Shown here one piece after another: positions 1 to 14,427 of a stretch of DNA of 64,000 nt. A program made the position numbers and the translations under genes. Every line of letters starts with the position of its first letter. Position 1 is the first letter of the stretch. The notes below the pieces were generated by a model. The model worked only from the letters and a program-made list of their open reading frames with translations, had not been told where the DNA came from and searched no databases. The DNA lies in NCBI RefSeq assembly GCF_041146795.1, contig NC_135168.1, positions 41,849,870 to 41,913,869 on the forward strand, read 5' to 3'. The DNA comes from Maylandia zebra (Eukaryota > Chordata > Actinopteri > Cichliformes > Cichlidae).

Positions 1-1349
1 ATAAAATGAAGGAAGTTCAACACAGCCAGGTTTTCTTTGCATTAGCTGGCTCAATAACACCTAATACCCCCAGCGGAGATAACAAGCATCACAAAAGCAG
101 GCTCTGTGTGCGCTCACAGAAAAATGAGTGTTTCACATGTCATATGATTCCTCTTTGCACAAAATGATCCCTATGAGTGTCGCCTACTCCAGTCAAAGGT
201 CTTGTCAGAGGATGATGATAAAATAGTGATAAAAAAGACATTAATTAAGTGCCTTGAGCTCACAGTTGCTGTGATTTGGAGCTATGCACATAAGACTGAA
301 TTCAAAATTGAAGTGAATTGCATAAAAAATAAAACTGTAAACTAAGAAAAGGATTAATGCTGCAGAAAATTATTAATTAAGCAATTCAGACACTTTTGAG
401 ACACAGACAGCTCTGACTTTAAGCTTGATATAAAGTCGGTATGCTATTAATCAACCCTCAGATTCATGCAGAGAGTAAAAGAGTCAATTAATGAGAGATA
501 ACAAATGTTAGGGAAATCTGTTTATGTTCTGTGTCTGCAAAAAAAACAAGTTGACATGTCGACACCAAATATGATATGGAACTTAAAACTCAGGGAATTA
601 ATGGCATTTCTCTACGGTCTCTGTGGTTTACGCCACTCAATTACCTGACAGTGAACACAATAAAAGTGACAAAACATTACTTTTCCTTTAAAAAGAATGT
701 CTATAAAGGAAATGTAATATGAAAGATCATGTAAGACATTGATTTTTAATTCATCGTATTAGTGATTTATGATAACATAGAATATGTCCATAAATAACCT
801 GTGTACCTGAGTCTTTGATTCTTTATGGGTTGATTGTGGTGAAGACTAAATGTATTTAAAGGGACAGACACATGTTCTGAGTTGAGGTTGGACTTGTTAT
901 AATTCAGCATCACATACTTTAAGCGGAAATTCCACTTAACAATTATTTTAGACTGAGGCTTTGAATGAGCGTATCGAAATGTGTCTTTATTTATTTGTGT
1001 ATTTGTTTATTTGTTTATGTTTCGGTTTAGCTGACCATTATTAAGTTTAAGTAAGTGAGTGAATTCACATTTAATAAGCCGAATAAACTTTTATCACCAC
1101 AATAAAAAACCCGCTGGTTCTGTTATCTGTGTCACATGACCAGGGCCAGCTGTGTCTGATGCGCGATACTACTCCGCACATCTGCATTTTCATAATCAAC
1201 TCGTTAAACTAGCTAAAACAGCTGTTTTATACGTTATTAGTTTGAAGTAACTAGCGGTGGGTATTTAATAGTTAATTATATAAATGGCGGGGGCGGAATG
1301 TTATTTGTTACTCGAGTATGAAGTACTTTTAAAGTGAAAGTATCGTTAC
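1..1349. other. AT-rich noncoding stretch; probable first intron of the zinc-finger-type gene
   Basis: I see no coding exon here on either strand. The sequence is AT-rich and unique-looking, without a clear transposon. It lies downstream of the splice donor of the exon at 1350-1644 on the minus strand, so it is most simply read as intron 1 of that gene. The remaining exons would lie beyond the left edge. Confidence 0.5.
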
Positions 1350-1644
1350 CTTGTGGCTTAGCTCGTGGTTTGGTTATGTTTCCTCTGATGGGAGAAAAGC
1401 GGCTCGCTGGTCGATTAGTTCTGGTTTGTAGCCTGAGGGAGAAGAGCTCACTCCTCATAACCTTCATCCTCGTCCTCAGGTTTTCGTTTTCCTTCAAGCT
1501 CTGGGTTAAATGCAGACGGAGAGACGCCGAGCTCTCCGAGAACAGCTGGCTGATTTCTGCCACCGCCGCTTTCACCAGCACGTCCATAATGGACAAAAGC
1601 TGTGACTCCAGATTCAGGCTCCCCGGTGGCATGTTTGTGGACAT
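1350..1644 (-). CDS. First coding exon of a fish zinc-finger-type gene (partial, runs off left edge)
   Basis: The minus strand gives an open start exon from ATG at 1644 (MSTNMPPGSLNLESQLLSIM...) to a consensus donor, CACAAG|gtaacg, after 1350. It encodes about 98 residues with intron phase 1. It contains a leucine-rich amphipathic helix or coiled coil (SQLLSIMDVLVKAAVAEI, then LRLHLTQSLKENENLRTRM) and a basic tail. From memory, this arrangement (a short helical N-terminal exon spliced to a large C2H2 zinc-finger exon) is typical of the many teleost zinc-finger proteins. The zinc-finger exon is not in the window, so the class is inferred from the N-terminal exon alone. GC content is higher than in the surroundings, as expected for a promoter-proximal exon. 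Another helical adaptor protein cannot be excluded. Confidence 0.6.
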
Positions 1645-2834
1645 GTTTCACTTTGCTGCCACCGAGATTTGTGTTGAAAAAAGGGCGCAACACGGTCAGT
1701 AGGTTAGCTTAACAAAAGAGACAACACAATGGCCTTCCTGGTAGCATGATGCTGATTACCGTAATACCCAGAAAGCAGGGACACTGGGGGGTGATGCTTG
1801 GCTGGTGATGATGTTTGTTTGAAGAAACCAATTTCTGTAGTTTTGAAGGCAATTCTTGGTTGATATAGTTTTAGTTGCTCAACAGTTGGCTTTGTGGTAT
1901 TAGTTTGTTTCGATACAGCGAATTGTTTCAATGGGTTTACATTTTTAAAAGGCCTTCCAGGAAAGAACATGTCTCTCCACATATTTAAACATAATGATGA
2001 CTTCACATGTGAGGGGGAGTTACCTCATCTATATAGATTAATGTTTCCCCAGTACCATCACAGGAGTAATGATAGCTGTTCGCTTTCCGCTTTAGTTTGG
2101 GGGATGTGGGGGATCTACGATTAACAAAATCAATATTAAATTTGAATTGGATAGACCTACACTTGGTCTCTGGCCCTCTTAAATAAGCTCTGGCCCAGAG
2201 AAACCTGCTTTGGGGTGTTGTTTACATTCAATTTAATGGAGGATAGTGTTATAAATTGCATTAGCAGACCAACTTTTCTTTTGGAAGCTTTTCACAGCTC
2301 TTGTAGCATCTTTTGTCTGCCTGAAAACCCTGAACATTTGCCCGCACAATCTTTCACAGTGTCATAACCCCCTCCCCACTGTTACCTTGTTCACAGTAAC
2401 AATCTTGAACAACTCAAAATTTTAACATCTGACCAGAAATAGTTTAACCTTTTCATGTGTATTATGAAAAAAGTAAATACGGCACACACTCTCTCAAGGT
2501 TTTCTTATTGCACAAGCAGCTTTTTAATTCACAAGATCTTTGTTTCATTGTTATTTTTTCATAGATACACAGCAATTTCTTGCTTTTCGTGCTCAGAACA
2601 ACATAAAAAACAGCATATCTGTAAATGGAAAAAACACACACAGAAGTACATTTTCAAACACGCTGTAACTACGAGACATCATCATCACAAGTATTTTAGT
2701 TTTGAGTGATTTTTTTGTTGTACCTCATTACTCCGACAGTAGTCAGTCCAACAATGCCAGACTAAGACTTGCTCCTTGTAGTACCATAAACAATCTTTTT
2801 GGTCTTTTCAGTCTTTGTGTTTGCCAGTGTCTGT
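1645..2834. other. Intergenic: 5' flank of zinc-finger-type gene and 3' UTR side of smtnl1
   Basis: No coding exon is visible. On the minus strand the left half is upstream of the zinc-finger-type exon and the right half follows the smtnl1 stop codon, so part of it must be smtnl1 3' UTR. I could not find a convincing AATAAA close to the stop, so the end of that UTR is unknown. Confidence 0.5.
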
Positions 2835-5985
<3,151 letters not shown>

Positions 5986-7454
5986 AAATGTGTGTGTATC
6001 AGCTGGATTAGAGGTCAGATCAGACTTTGGTACACTAACGTTTTAATTCAGTCAAAGGTGAAAGCCCCTCTTAATGTCTCTGTGTCCCACTACTCCTGTC
6101 TGCCTTTCTCCCCTTCTCAGCAACACTGTCCTGAGTTTTAACACGTATGTGTGTGTGTGTTGGTTTGTGAATATCCGCCTTCACCCGACACCCCCGCCCT
6201 CTGCTTTGTAAGGATTCCTGTGCTTCTTTATCTGACCTTTTGGACAACACAGGTTCCCAAAATAGAGTTACAGTGACATAGGCTCAGTCCTCCAGGCCGG
6301 ACAGCTGCGTCTGCTGTGGAAACCATGGTTGTACACACACACATATACATAAGCACTGAAACCATTAAATATGCCTTCTCTCTTTTAGCAAAATATAGAC
6401 ACAATTTAGCTACCACCTGTCCCGTTTATAAGCTCTTACTGTAAAGTGTGGTGATTTAGAGTACTGTACTGTTGGGATGCTTAAATTAATAAAATTAAAA
6501 GCAACAGTTCAACATTTGGGAAACTTATACTTATAGCAAAAGGTCAAGAAAAGGAAACATGAAACACAGCTCTCAGCTCTGTTCAAAGCAATAAAATCCA
6601 CCTAAATATTTTAAGAAATTACACACACTTATTTTATTTTTTTGAAAAAAATAAATGTACTTGACAATAAAATTTTCAGCCCTGAAACCCAAATGTGACT
6701 TTTGAGGGCCTTTTCTTAGTGAATGTACATAATTTCCCTTAGAGTAGGCTTTCTTTCTTGAGTGGAATCAAATGGTCCATGTATCATTTCGCTCTAAACT
6801 CACTGCAGTTCTCCTGTCAACACCTTGTACATCACGACTCAAATCACAGCTCTTCATCTAATGTAACCTTGATGTTTGTGAAAGAAGGAGCCATGTGGCA
6901 AAGGGAGGGGGAGTTCAGCTATTTATAGTTACCCTCCTATAATCTAGTAGATTTCAGAATCTGTACATATGTGGAGGATTCAAATTATTGTCTGTAGCTT
7001 AGGTGAAAGGTTTCCAAGTGATTCCCTTGTACTGCTTGTGTGTCCACATTTTTTGCAATTCCCACCAGGGAAAGTAAACCCTTCCAGTATTTTTATGTTA
7101 AATACTTGAAAGCGTATATAGGTTACTGCCAGTGTGAGATCCACCTTAACATATAGATCTACAACTTACAAAACTGGATGCCCTTCTTGACAGCCTGAGC
7201 AGGGTAAACTTGCTTATACCAGGCCATAAGTGGGACTGTCCACTTATGGGTCACTACAGGTTGCCAACAGAAAACCCAAGTAGTTCCCTTAAGGTCATAA
7301 ACCCCACATGGGCAGGTCTAAATTCAGGCGCGCATTCGGTCTTTTAACAGATCATAAATTGAGCCCAGTAGTTACATTACATGCAATTTCTACAACCTTA
7401 GTCGTTCCCGCACCACCACTAATAAGAAAAGTGACCAGGAGTATTTCATAAGAC
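5986..7454. other. Intergenic region upstream of smtnl1
   Basis: No coding exon was found. On the minus strand the part next to 5985 must hold the smtnl1 5' UTR and promoter; I see no clear TATA box. Between about 7165 and 7325 a diverged repeat-like stretch (aaactggatgcccttcttgac) resembles a common teleost LINE-type tail. The rest looks unique and AT-rich. Confidence 0.45.
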
Positions 7455-7460
7455 TTTATT
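7455..7460 (-). terminator. Polyadenylation signal AATAAA of repeat gene copy A
   Basis: The minus strand reads caatAATAAAgtc-like sequence (tttatt on the plus strand) 34 bases beyond the TAG stop of copy A. Copy B has an AATAAA in the matching place (12700-12705), which supports both the signal and the very short 3' UTR. Confidence 0.75.
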
Positions 7461-7493
7461 GATTAAACTTGTGCTCATGCCTTTGAGATTCAG

Positions 7494-9431
7494 CTAGTAT
7501 TTTATCTGGAAGGAAAGAGGGAAAGAGTTAGTACAGTTACAATATGCAGATTGTGACATGTAGGCATTTTAGGAAACATACCTGCGTAACACCTGTGTAG
7601 GAAGGAGCAGGTACTGTTTGTGCTCCAACCTGGTAATAACCTCCCACCACTGGACTGCTCACATACAAGCTGGGAGTCTGAAGGCTCTGAGCTGCTCCAA
7701 CAGCCCCCACTGACTGTGCAAAGCCGGGGTAGGGGTGGTCTTTCAGGTAGTGAGTGCTGTGAGAGTAGTCTCGTCCCTGCTCGTAGTCCTGGCTGAAGTG
7801 ACTGACTGTGCCCGCAGGGTACTGGCCAGTCAGGAACAAGAAGTCAAAGGATGGATACGGACTACCCCACAGCCCACCCATTCCAAACTGTCCTGTGGCA
7901 AAGCCTGGGGATGCCAGTCCACCCGCAGCAGCAAAAGAGTCCATCGTAGCTGGGACAGTCCTGCGACCTAGTTCTTCTGTCTCCGACTGGTAGTCCCCAG
8001 CCTCAGCAGCCTTCTCATAGTGGGACAACTCTCCTGGTTGGTACGCAGGTACTGGTGGTAGAAGCGCACCAGGCTCATCAGCTGTGCCAGAGGGAAGGCT
8101 TTGAGGGTTGGGTGATGATTCCTCACCGAGCTTGGGAGGTGGGATAGCCCAGTTGATTTCTAAGGAAAGCAAAATTTAAGCCAAGGTTACCAAGGATTCA
8201 GGTCAGGAGATCCTAATGATTGCATTTATACTGCATCATCACACTAGGTACCAGCTGCAGGTTGAGAAGTTGCTCCAGTTTGTGCAGAGCCAGCTGTGCT
8301 TCCTCCTGCCTGAGCAGGAGCGGAGTAACTGGAGCCGGTGTATGGTGCTGCCACACTTTGAGCAGCATGTGAGAAACCAGGCTGCTGCACTGCAACACCT
8401 CCATATGGAGCACTATAAGGCACAGCTACAGAGGAGGGGTATGGATAAGGTCCTCCCTGGCTTAGGGCAACATTAGCACCAGTATTTGCGCTGCTACCTC
8501 CAGTAGAAACACCAACATTTGAACCTTTTGAAAGAGAAAGCCACACAACACTTGCTGGTAATGTTCACAATAAATGTTTGTAGTGCATCATGAAATATTC
8601 CATTATTTACCAGCTGCAGGTCGAGCAGCACCTCCACCCTGTGTGGAGCCAGTCGTGTATCCTCCAGCCTGGGCAGGACCAGAAGAACTGGAGCCAGTAT
8701 ATAATACTGGCACGCTCTGGGGAGCATATTGATAGACACCAGGCTGCTGCACTGCAACCCCTCCATACAGAGTATTGTAAGGTACAACCACAGAGGATGG
8801 GTATGCATAAGGTCCTCCCCGAGTCAAGGCAACATTACCTGCAGTGTTACTGCTACCGGGGGAAGCACCAACATTTAAATCTAGGAGAAAGCAGAATGCC
8901 TTTTTGTAATGAGAGCAATGCACATTTAAACTCATGAAATATTTCACTGGTTATAAGCTGCAGGCTGAACAGTACCCCCAGTTAATGTAGAGCCAGCTGT
9001 GTATCCACCAGCCTGATTAGGTTGAGAAACACTGGAGCTGACATATGCTGGGACTAGAACCCCTCTGTATTGAGGGCTGTAGGGAACAAGTCCAGGAGTT
9101 AAATTGGCTAAAAAGTTCCTCTTGGGTTTGAGGCAAGATTATCTGCAGTGTTTACATTAGTTATCCTGTATTGAGTGCTGGGATTAGAGCCTGGGTGAGA
9201 AAGAACTGAAATTAATGAAGATTTATCACAAAGTTTTGTATGTTTAGGAATGTTTCACCTACCTTTCTCAAGAGGAAGGCTGCATATATCCACAACCAGC
9301 AAGACAAAAAGGGAACCCCTGAAACCATTTGAAAATATCAATCACGTGCCTACAAAAAGTAGTCAGTTGTGTAAAAAGAGAAAGCCAACTACACCTGCCA
9401 CATACCCCAGTGAGCGGCTTGCAGTCATCAT
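7494..9431 (-). CDS. Secreted Tyr/Gly/Pro-rich repeat protein, copy A (unrecognised family)
   Basis: Reconstructed minus-strand exons are 9431-9406, 9318-9263, 8880-8611, 8524-8252, 8159-7582 and 7505-7494, giving 404 aa. Exons 1 and 2 encode a signal peptide (MMTASRSLGG, then SLFVLLVVDICSLPLEK). Two 90-residue repeat exons of symmetrical phase 1 follow. They share GGPYxYPSSVxVPY, LYGGVAVQQPG, a VLYTGSSSSGPAQAGG-type motif and a PAAG end. A 193-residue exon follows (INWAIPPPKLGEESSPNPQS, HYEKAAEAGDYQSETEEL, FLFLTGQYPAGT). The last exon has four codons (IKY-stop). The mature protein has no cysteine and no predicted transmembrane helix. The composition suggests an extracellular structural or matrix protein, perhaps cross-linked through tyrosine as in egg coats; that is inference only. 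A further repeat exon (8957-9190) appears dead. I do not recognise the family. The exon structure is strongly supported because copy B repeats it. Confidence 0.75.
8957..9190 (-). pseudogene. Decayed repeat exon inside copy A
   Basis: This stretch aligns with the repeat exons. It has an acceptor (ctcacccag) and GSNPSTQYRITNVNTADN-like coding matching GYYPGTPYRRGNTNTAGN of copy B. It carries in-frame stops, and the GT donor that follows CCTGCAGCTG in the intact repeats is replaced here by CTTATAAC. Because repeat exons start and end in phase 1, skipping this exon leaves the reading frame of the gene open. Confidence 0.75.
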
Positions 9432-9470
9432 TCTGAAGGCAACCAGTAGAACAATTACCCAAGGTGAAGG

Positions 9471-9507
9471 GTTAAAAATGCTGCGAGAAAGCAGTCTTAA
9501 CCAATCA
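9471..9507 (-). promoter_or_regulatory. Candidate core promoter of copy A (CCAAT plus weak TATA)
   Basis: Upstream of the copy A start, the minus strand has TGATTGGTT (9499-9507) and an A/T-rich CATTTTTAAC in the place where copy B has CATTTATAAG. The TATA-like box of copy A therefore looks weakened compared with copy B. Confidence 0.5.
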
Positions 9508-11499
9508 GAGCTTAAAGAAGTAATGGAATACACCTGCTGGAAAGGTGACTCAAGCTTGAGTCAAAGATAAGGAGTATCATAAAGGTGGCTATCAACTGGG
9601 CTTCAACAATCAACAATTCCTATATGAAGACAATGAGTCCAATCAGAGACATTATCAGATGATGAAAATAAAATGATGGTAAAATCTAGAAATAGTATGA
9701 AAAATAAAGATTTAAAATGCAACACTGATGCAAATAATACAAGTGATTCATGTGGCAGAAATGCATAGTATAAAGTACAAGTATAAAAGCATTTATACAT
9801 TTTGTGCATCACATGTCACATCCCAGTGATAATGTGATGTGCATTTGTGCTGTTGTAACTACAGCTGGGTTTTATTCATGGTGTTTATAAGGTACTAAAG
9901 GTACAGCTTAACAGTGTGCACATATAAAACATATTTATCCAACAGTCTTTAGGGCACTTAAACATGCTGTAAATAAAGGAATCAGTGGAGACGTAACACT
10001 TTTAGATGGAAACTGTCTACATAACCTGGCTTAACCAGGTTAAGCGTTCAGTACAAGTTACCGCAGTGATTTCCCAGGTAAAAACAGAGCCACGTCTGTG
10101 ACGTGTAAAGCTTTGAGATCGACCTGCTTGCAGACTCATTATTCTCACTTCATAGTTACACCTGTTAGGTGCGAGGAGCTGCTGACTACCCTACAACAAT
10201 CTCAGATGGTGTAGACGTCAAATTCTGAAAAATAACAAGGGTTCATTTGCATTTGTTTTTGTTATTTGGATAGATGATTCCATTTTTGTGGAAATCTAAG
10301 CAGTTTTATGCTAATCATCAGTGACAGTTCATCTCTCACTGTTCTGTTGACCTTTTCTGTGAGATGTGCGAACACTGAGCCAATACGACCCTTATTAGAC
10401 TTCTAGCTTTTTGGACATTTCAGCAACATTATATATTTGTTAGGAAGAAATGTGCAATAAAAATGAAGTTTAATTAAAATTCACTTTAATGGGAAATAAA
10501 ATAATTTGTCTCATGTAGGTCCTAAAACCATCTCTCATAAACAGAGCTTAAATCTCAATAATGTACAGCTGTTGGTCACAATAACAATAAACAATGAAAC
10601 TGCTTAAAATGAATTACTATATATTTTTTATAACATAGTGACCCTTATAAGAAACATCACATGCCACAAGTGCAGATAATAGTACCTCAGAACAGATTAA
10701 GACCAACTACAGTTACAAAGTACTTTCACATGAAAATATAGGTGAAATAGAATAAGGTTAACCGACCCCTGCTCTTGAGCAGCACATGGGGATGGGGAAA
10801 AGGGAAGATCTCTTATAATAATTTAGTTCAGTTAATATAGGAACAGCTCCAAAACCAGACCCTACATTTGCTGTTGGCTAGCTCTGAACAGCATACAGAC
10901 AGAAGCAGCAGTTCACAACAAGTGACTCATGGTAGTCTTTGTAAGGTAAGCCCTACAATATGAGAGCAATAACCTCAGGGATCATATCATCCCATGTGGT
11001 AAAATACTTGGCAAAAATAGGGAGGACAAACATCCTTTTAACAGGAATACACATCCAAGAGAAATAGACGCCTGCTACGACTAGCTAGGATGCTACAGAA
11101 CAGTGAGACGCAGCAATGAAGAGCAAAGAAAAACCCAGACAACACACGATACACAAAGAAGACTGGGGGTTGGACTGAAGTGAGAAACAAGTAAACAAAC
11201 AAATAACAAACCCTACAAAAACCACAAATCAAAAACATATACCTCCAGAGCCCGAGATACCTGACAAGGCAAACAACTGCCTTGGTGGAGCTGAAAAGGT
11301 GATCTTTAACACAAATCTTAAAAATAAAGAGTCTGTCTATGTGCCAATAAAATAAATCATTCATTTACAGTTACAGTGGTGAATAATCATATTTAATATT
11401 TACAAAGTTTCAAATATTGAGGGCATTATGTGTGAAAGTCATCTCTATGAGCCAGTGCTCAAACTGTTTTTTGTTGTTGCTCATTTCCATATTATGTCA

Positions 11500-11640
11500 A
11501 TGACAACTGATATCATTGATATGGCCATCTCATGGCACACGTCTATGGCTGTGAGTTCAGAAGAAGCCCCACCCAAACGCTGTTCAAAGCTTTTGCATGC
11601 TAGAGGCAGCCAGTCCAAAGGAAATTAATTTCAAGGGAGG
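11500..11640 (+). repeat. Unclassified dispersed repeat, related to 39440-39620
   Basis: The run gatatggccatctcatggca ... agccccacccaaacgctg ... caaagcttttgcatgctagaggcagccagt matches, at a rough two-thirds identity by eye, the block near 39465-39580. Two diverged copies in one window indicate a transposon-derived family. Class not determined. Confidence 0.5.
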
Positions 11641-12089
11641 GGGAAGGGAACTGAAATTTCTTGTTGCAGACAGGAAATGAACTTGAGAGGTGCACCAAGA
11701 CCACTATAATAAAAATAAGGATTTTAAACTGCATCATGCAAAGCTACTCTAGTAATCCACAAATAAAGATGGAACTAGAAATTAGCAAAATAGTCTGTTT
11801 TGGTCTTATATGGCCTGCAGTTACTTCATAAATGGTGGTTAATGTGAAAAGTGGAGCTGTAATGCATAGCTGTTAGTCTTTCACATGGAGCTGAGGACAT
11901 AAAGTCAAGAGAGTAGAAAGGATTGTGGATTTGTAAATGCTGTTAACACCTGTGTGGGAGTGTCTGCAAATCATTGACGATAAACTGTTGCATGTTCATT
12001 TGACATGCTAGTTACAGAAATCACAGCATTCATCTGTGCTACAAGTTTGTGTAGAGGAGCGTTATTAAAACTTGATTTATTGGCCACAT

Positions 12090-12105
12090 GGGGGGGGGGG
12101 GGGGG
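12090..12105 (+). repeat. G homopolymer, 16 bases
   Basis: A run of 16 consecutive G is seen directly. On the plus strand it could pair into quadruplex-like structure; its length is also prone to sequencing error. Confidence 0.9.
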
Positions 12106-12699
12106 AAGCATAATATAAAGCAGCAGGCTTGTCCTATAGTGTTTATACTCAGATGCAGCAACATCATGCAATATAAATGTTCATGTTTTATGCCAACAGA
12201 ATCTGAAATTTGCAAGCCAGTTACATGCCATAGATTTTTACATTTCCTCACTTTAAGACCTGAAAAGGAACTACTGTATGGCAAACTAGTAAAGTGAATT
12301 CTGTGTAGTCTCACTCCCAACATGACAGATGTCTTAGTTATCTCAAGTGCTTTAATTTCTGTGGGAAATTAAATACCTAGAATTATTAGCTTGTCTTTAT
12401 CATGCCAATTAGTTGATCAGGGTTTTAAAAAGTTGCCTAAATCTGCCCAAGTTTGGAAATCATTGGGGCCTTACACTAGGGTCTTGCTTTTTGTATCAGA
12501 GACCGAAGATATACTAGAAGCTATAGACTACTGAACCATTAAGTATCCAAGGCTGACTACAGCAATTGGCATTTATCCACAGACATATGAACAGGCACTA
12601 GAGCCTTGCCGGAGTAGCAAGGGAGGGTGGGTGTAAAGCTTCATTACCACTCACTACAGAGGAGACTGAAGTCACTGTTTCAAAACACTGAAAACCAAG

Positions 12700-12705
12700 T
12701 TTATT
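12700..12705 (-). terminator. Polyadenylation signal AATAAA of repeat gene copy B
   Basis: The minus strand reads acAATAAActtgg about 65 bases past the TAG stop at 12770-12772. Confidence 0.7.
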
Positions 12706-12769
12706 GTATCACATGGAGTCATTCACCAGTTCATTGTGTTGCCCAGTTCAGTAAGCCGATTGGATTCAG

Positions 12770-14382
12770 CTAGTATTTTATCTGAAAGACAAGAGGGAAG
12801 TGTAAGTACAATTACAACATGTAGTTGTGGTAAAATTTAGACATTAGGAAACATACCTGCGAAACACCTGTGTAGGAAGAAGCGGGTACCATTTGTGCTC
12901 CAACCTGGTAATAACCTCCCACCACTGGACTGCTCACATACAAGCTGGGAGTCTGAAGGCTCTGAGCTGCTCCAACAGCCCCCACTGACTGTGCAAAGCC
13001 GGGGTAGGGGTGGTCTTTCAGGTAGTGAGTGCTGTGAGAGTAGTCTCGTCCCTGCTCGTAGTCCTGGCTGAAGTGACTGACTGTGCCCGCAGGGTACTGG
13101 CCAGTCAGGAACAAGAAGTCAAAGGATGGATACGGACTACCCCACAGTCCACCCATTCCAAACTGTCCTGTGGCAAAGCCTGGGGATGCCAGTCCACCCG
13201 CAGCAGCAAAAGAGTCCATCGTAGCTGGGACAGTCCTGCGACCTAGTTCTTCTGTCTCCGACTGGTAGTCCCCAGCCTCAGCAGCCTTCTCATAGTGGGA
13301 CAACTCTCCTGGTTGGTACGCAGGTACTGGTGGTAGAAGCGCACCAGGCTCATCAGCTGTGCCAGAGGCAAGGCTTTGAGGGTTGGGTGATGATTCCTCA
13401 CTGAGCTTGGGAGGTGGGACAGCCCAGTTGATTTCTGAGAACAGCAAAATTTAAGCCAAGGTTACCAAGGATTCGGGTCAGGAGATCCTAATGATTGCAT
13501 TTATACTGCATCACCACACTAGGTACCAGCTGCAGGTTGAGAAGTTGCTCCAGTTTGTGCAGAGCCAGCTGTGCTTCCTCCTGCCTGAGCAGGAGCGGAG
13601 TAACTGGAGCCGGTGTATGGTGCTGCCACACTTTGAGCAGCATGTGAGAAACCAGGCTGCTGCACTGCAACCCCTCCATATGGAGCACTATAAGGCACAG
13701 CTACAGAGGGGTATGGATAAGGTCCTCCCTGGCTTAGGGCAACATTAGCACCAGTATTTGCGCCGCTTCCTCCAGTAGAAACACCAACATTTGAACCTTT
13801 TGAAAGAGAAAGCCACACAACACTTGCTGGTAATGTTCACAATAAATGTTTGTAGTGCATCATGAAAGATTCCATTATTTACCAGCTGCAGGTCGAACAG
13901 CACCTCCACCCTGTGTGGAGCCAGTCGTGTATCCTCCAGCCTGGGCAGGACCAGAAGAACTGGAGCCAGTATATAATACTGGCACGCTCTGGGGAGCATA
14001 TTGATAGACACCAGGCTGCTGCACTGCAACCCCTCCATACTGAGCATTATAAGGTACAACAACAAAGGATGGGTATGCATAAGGGCCACCCTGGCTTAAG
14101 GCAACATTACCTGCAGTGTTTGTGTTACCTCTCCGGTAAGGAGTGCCTGGATAATAGCCTGAGGGAGAAGGAAACATTAATAGAAGTTAAGCACTGCAGT
14201 TTGTATATATGGAAAAGTTTCACCTACCTTTCTCAAGAGGAAGGCTGCATATATGCACAATCAGCAAGACAAGGACTGAACCCCTAAAACATTTGTAAAA
14301 GATCATTAACTATAATAGGCCAGAAGATCAGAAATTAAAATACACTTGCCACATACCCCAAGAAGTAGTCTGTTGTCATCAT
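12770..14382 (-). CDS. Secreted Tyr/Gly/Pro-rich repeat protein, copy B (unrecognised family)
   Basis: Minus-strand exons are 14382-14357, 14283-14228, 14158-13883, 13796-13527, 13434-12857 and 12781-12770, giving 405 aa with all phases consistent. Exon sizes of 26, 56, 578 and 12 nt equal those of copy A exactly. The signal peptide is MMTTDYFLGG, then SVLVLLIVHICSLPLEK. Two repeat exons (92 and 90 codons) and the 193-residue C-terminal exon follow. In the C-terminal exon only about six residues differ from copy A (I/V, G/S, P/A, T/M, P/S, T/S). The first repeat exon is a chimera: its first 20 residues (GYYPGTPYRRGNTNTAGN) match the dead exon of copy A, and the rest matches the intact 8611-8880 exon. 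An extracellular structural role is inferred from the signal peptide, lack of Cys and repetitive Tyr/Gly/Pro composition. Family unknown. Confidence 0.78.
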
Positions 14383-14427
14383 TCTGAAGGCTACCAGCAA
14401 TAAAGTAAAGTTGACTGAGGTGAAGGC

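Larger units (their letters stand above)
9510..12699. other. Intergenic spacer between the tandem copies
   Basis: No coding exon is recognisable. The spacer is AT-rich and contains a run of 16 G (12090-12105) and a dispersed repeat near 11505-11640. I see no third copy of the repeat gene here. Confidence 0.5.

Noticed and set aside
8216-8937. Plus-strand reading frames over the repeat exons (Gln/His/Leu-rich)
   Set aside because: They mirror the repeat exons of copies A and B, cross splice sites and lack signals of their own. The minus-strand reading has a signal peptide, matching phases and polyadenylation signals.
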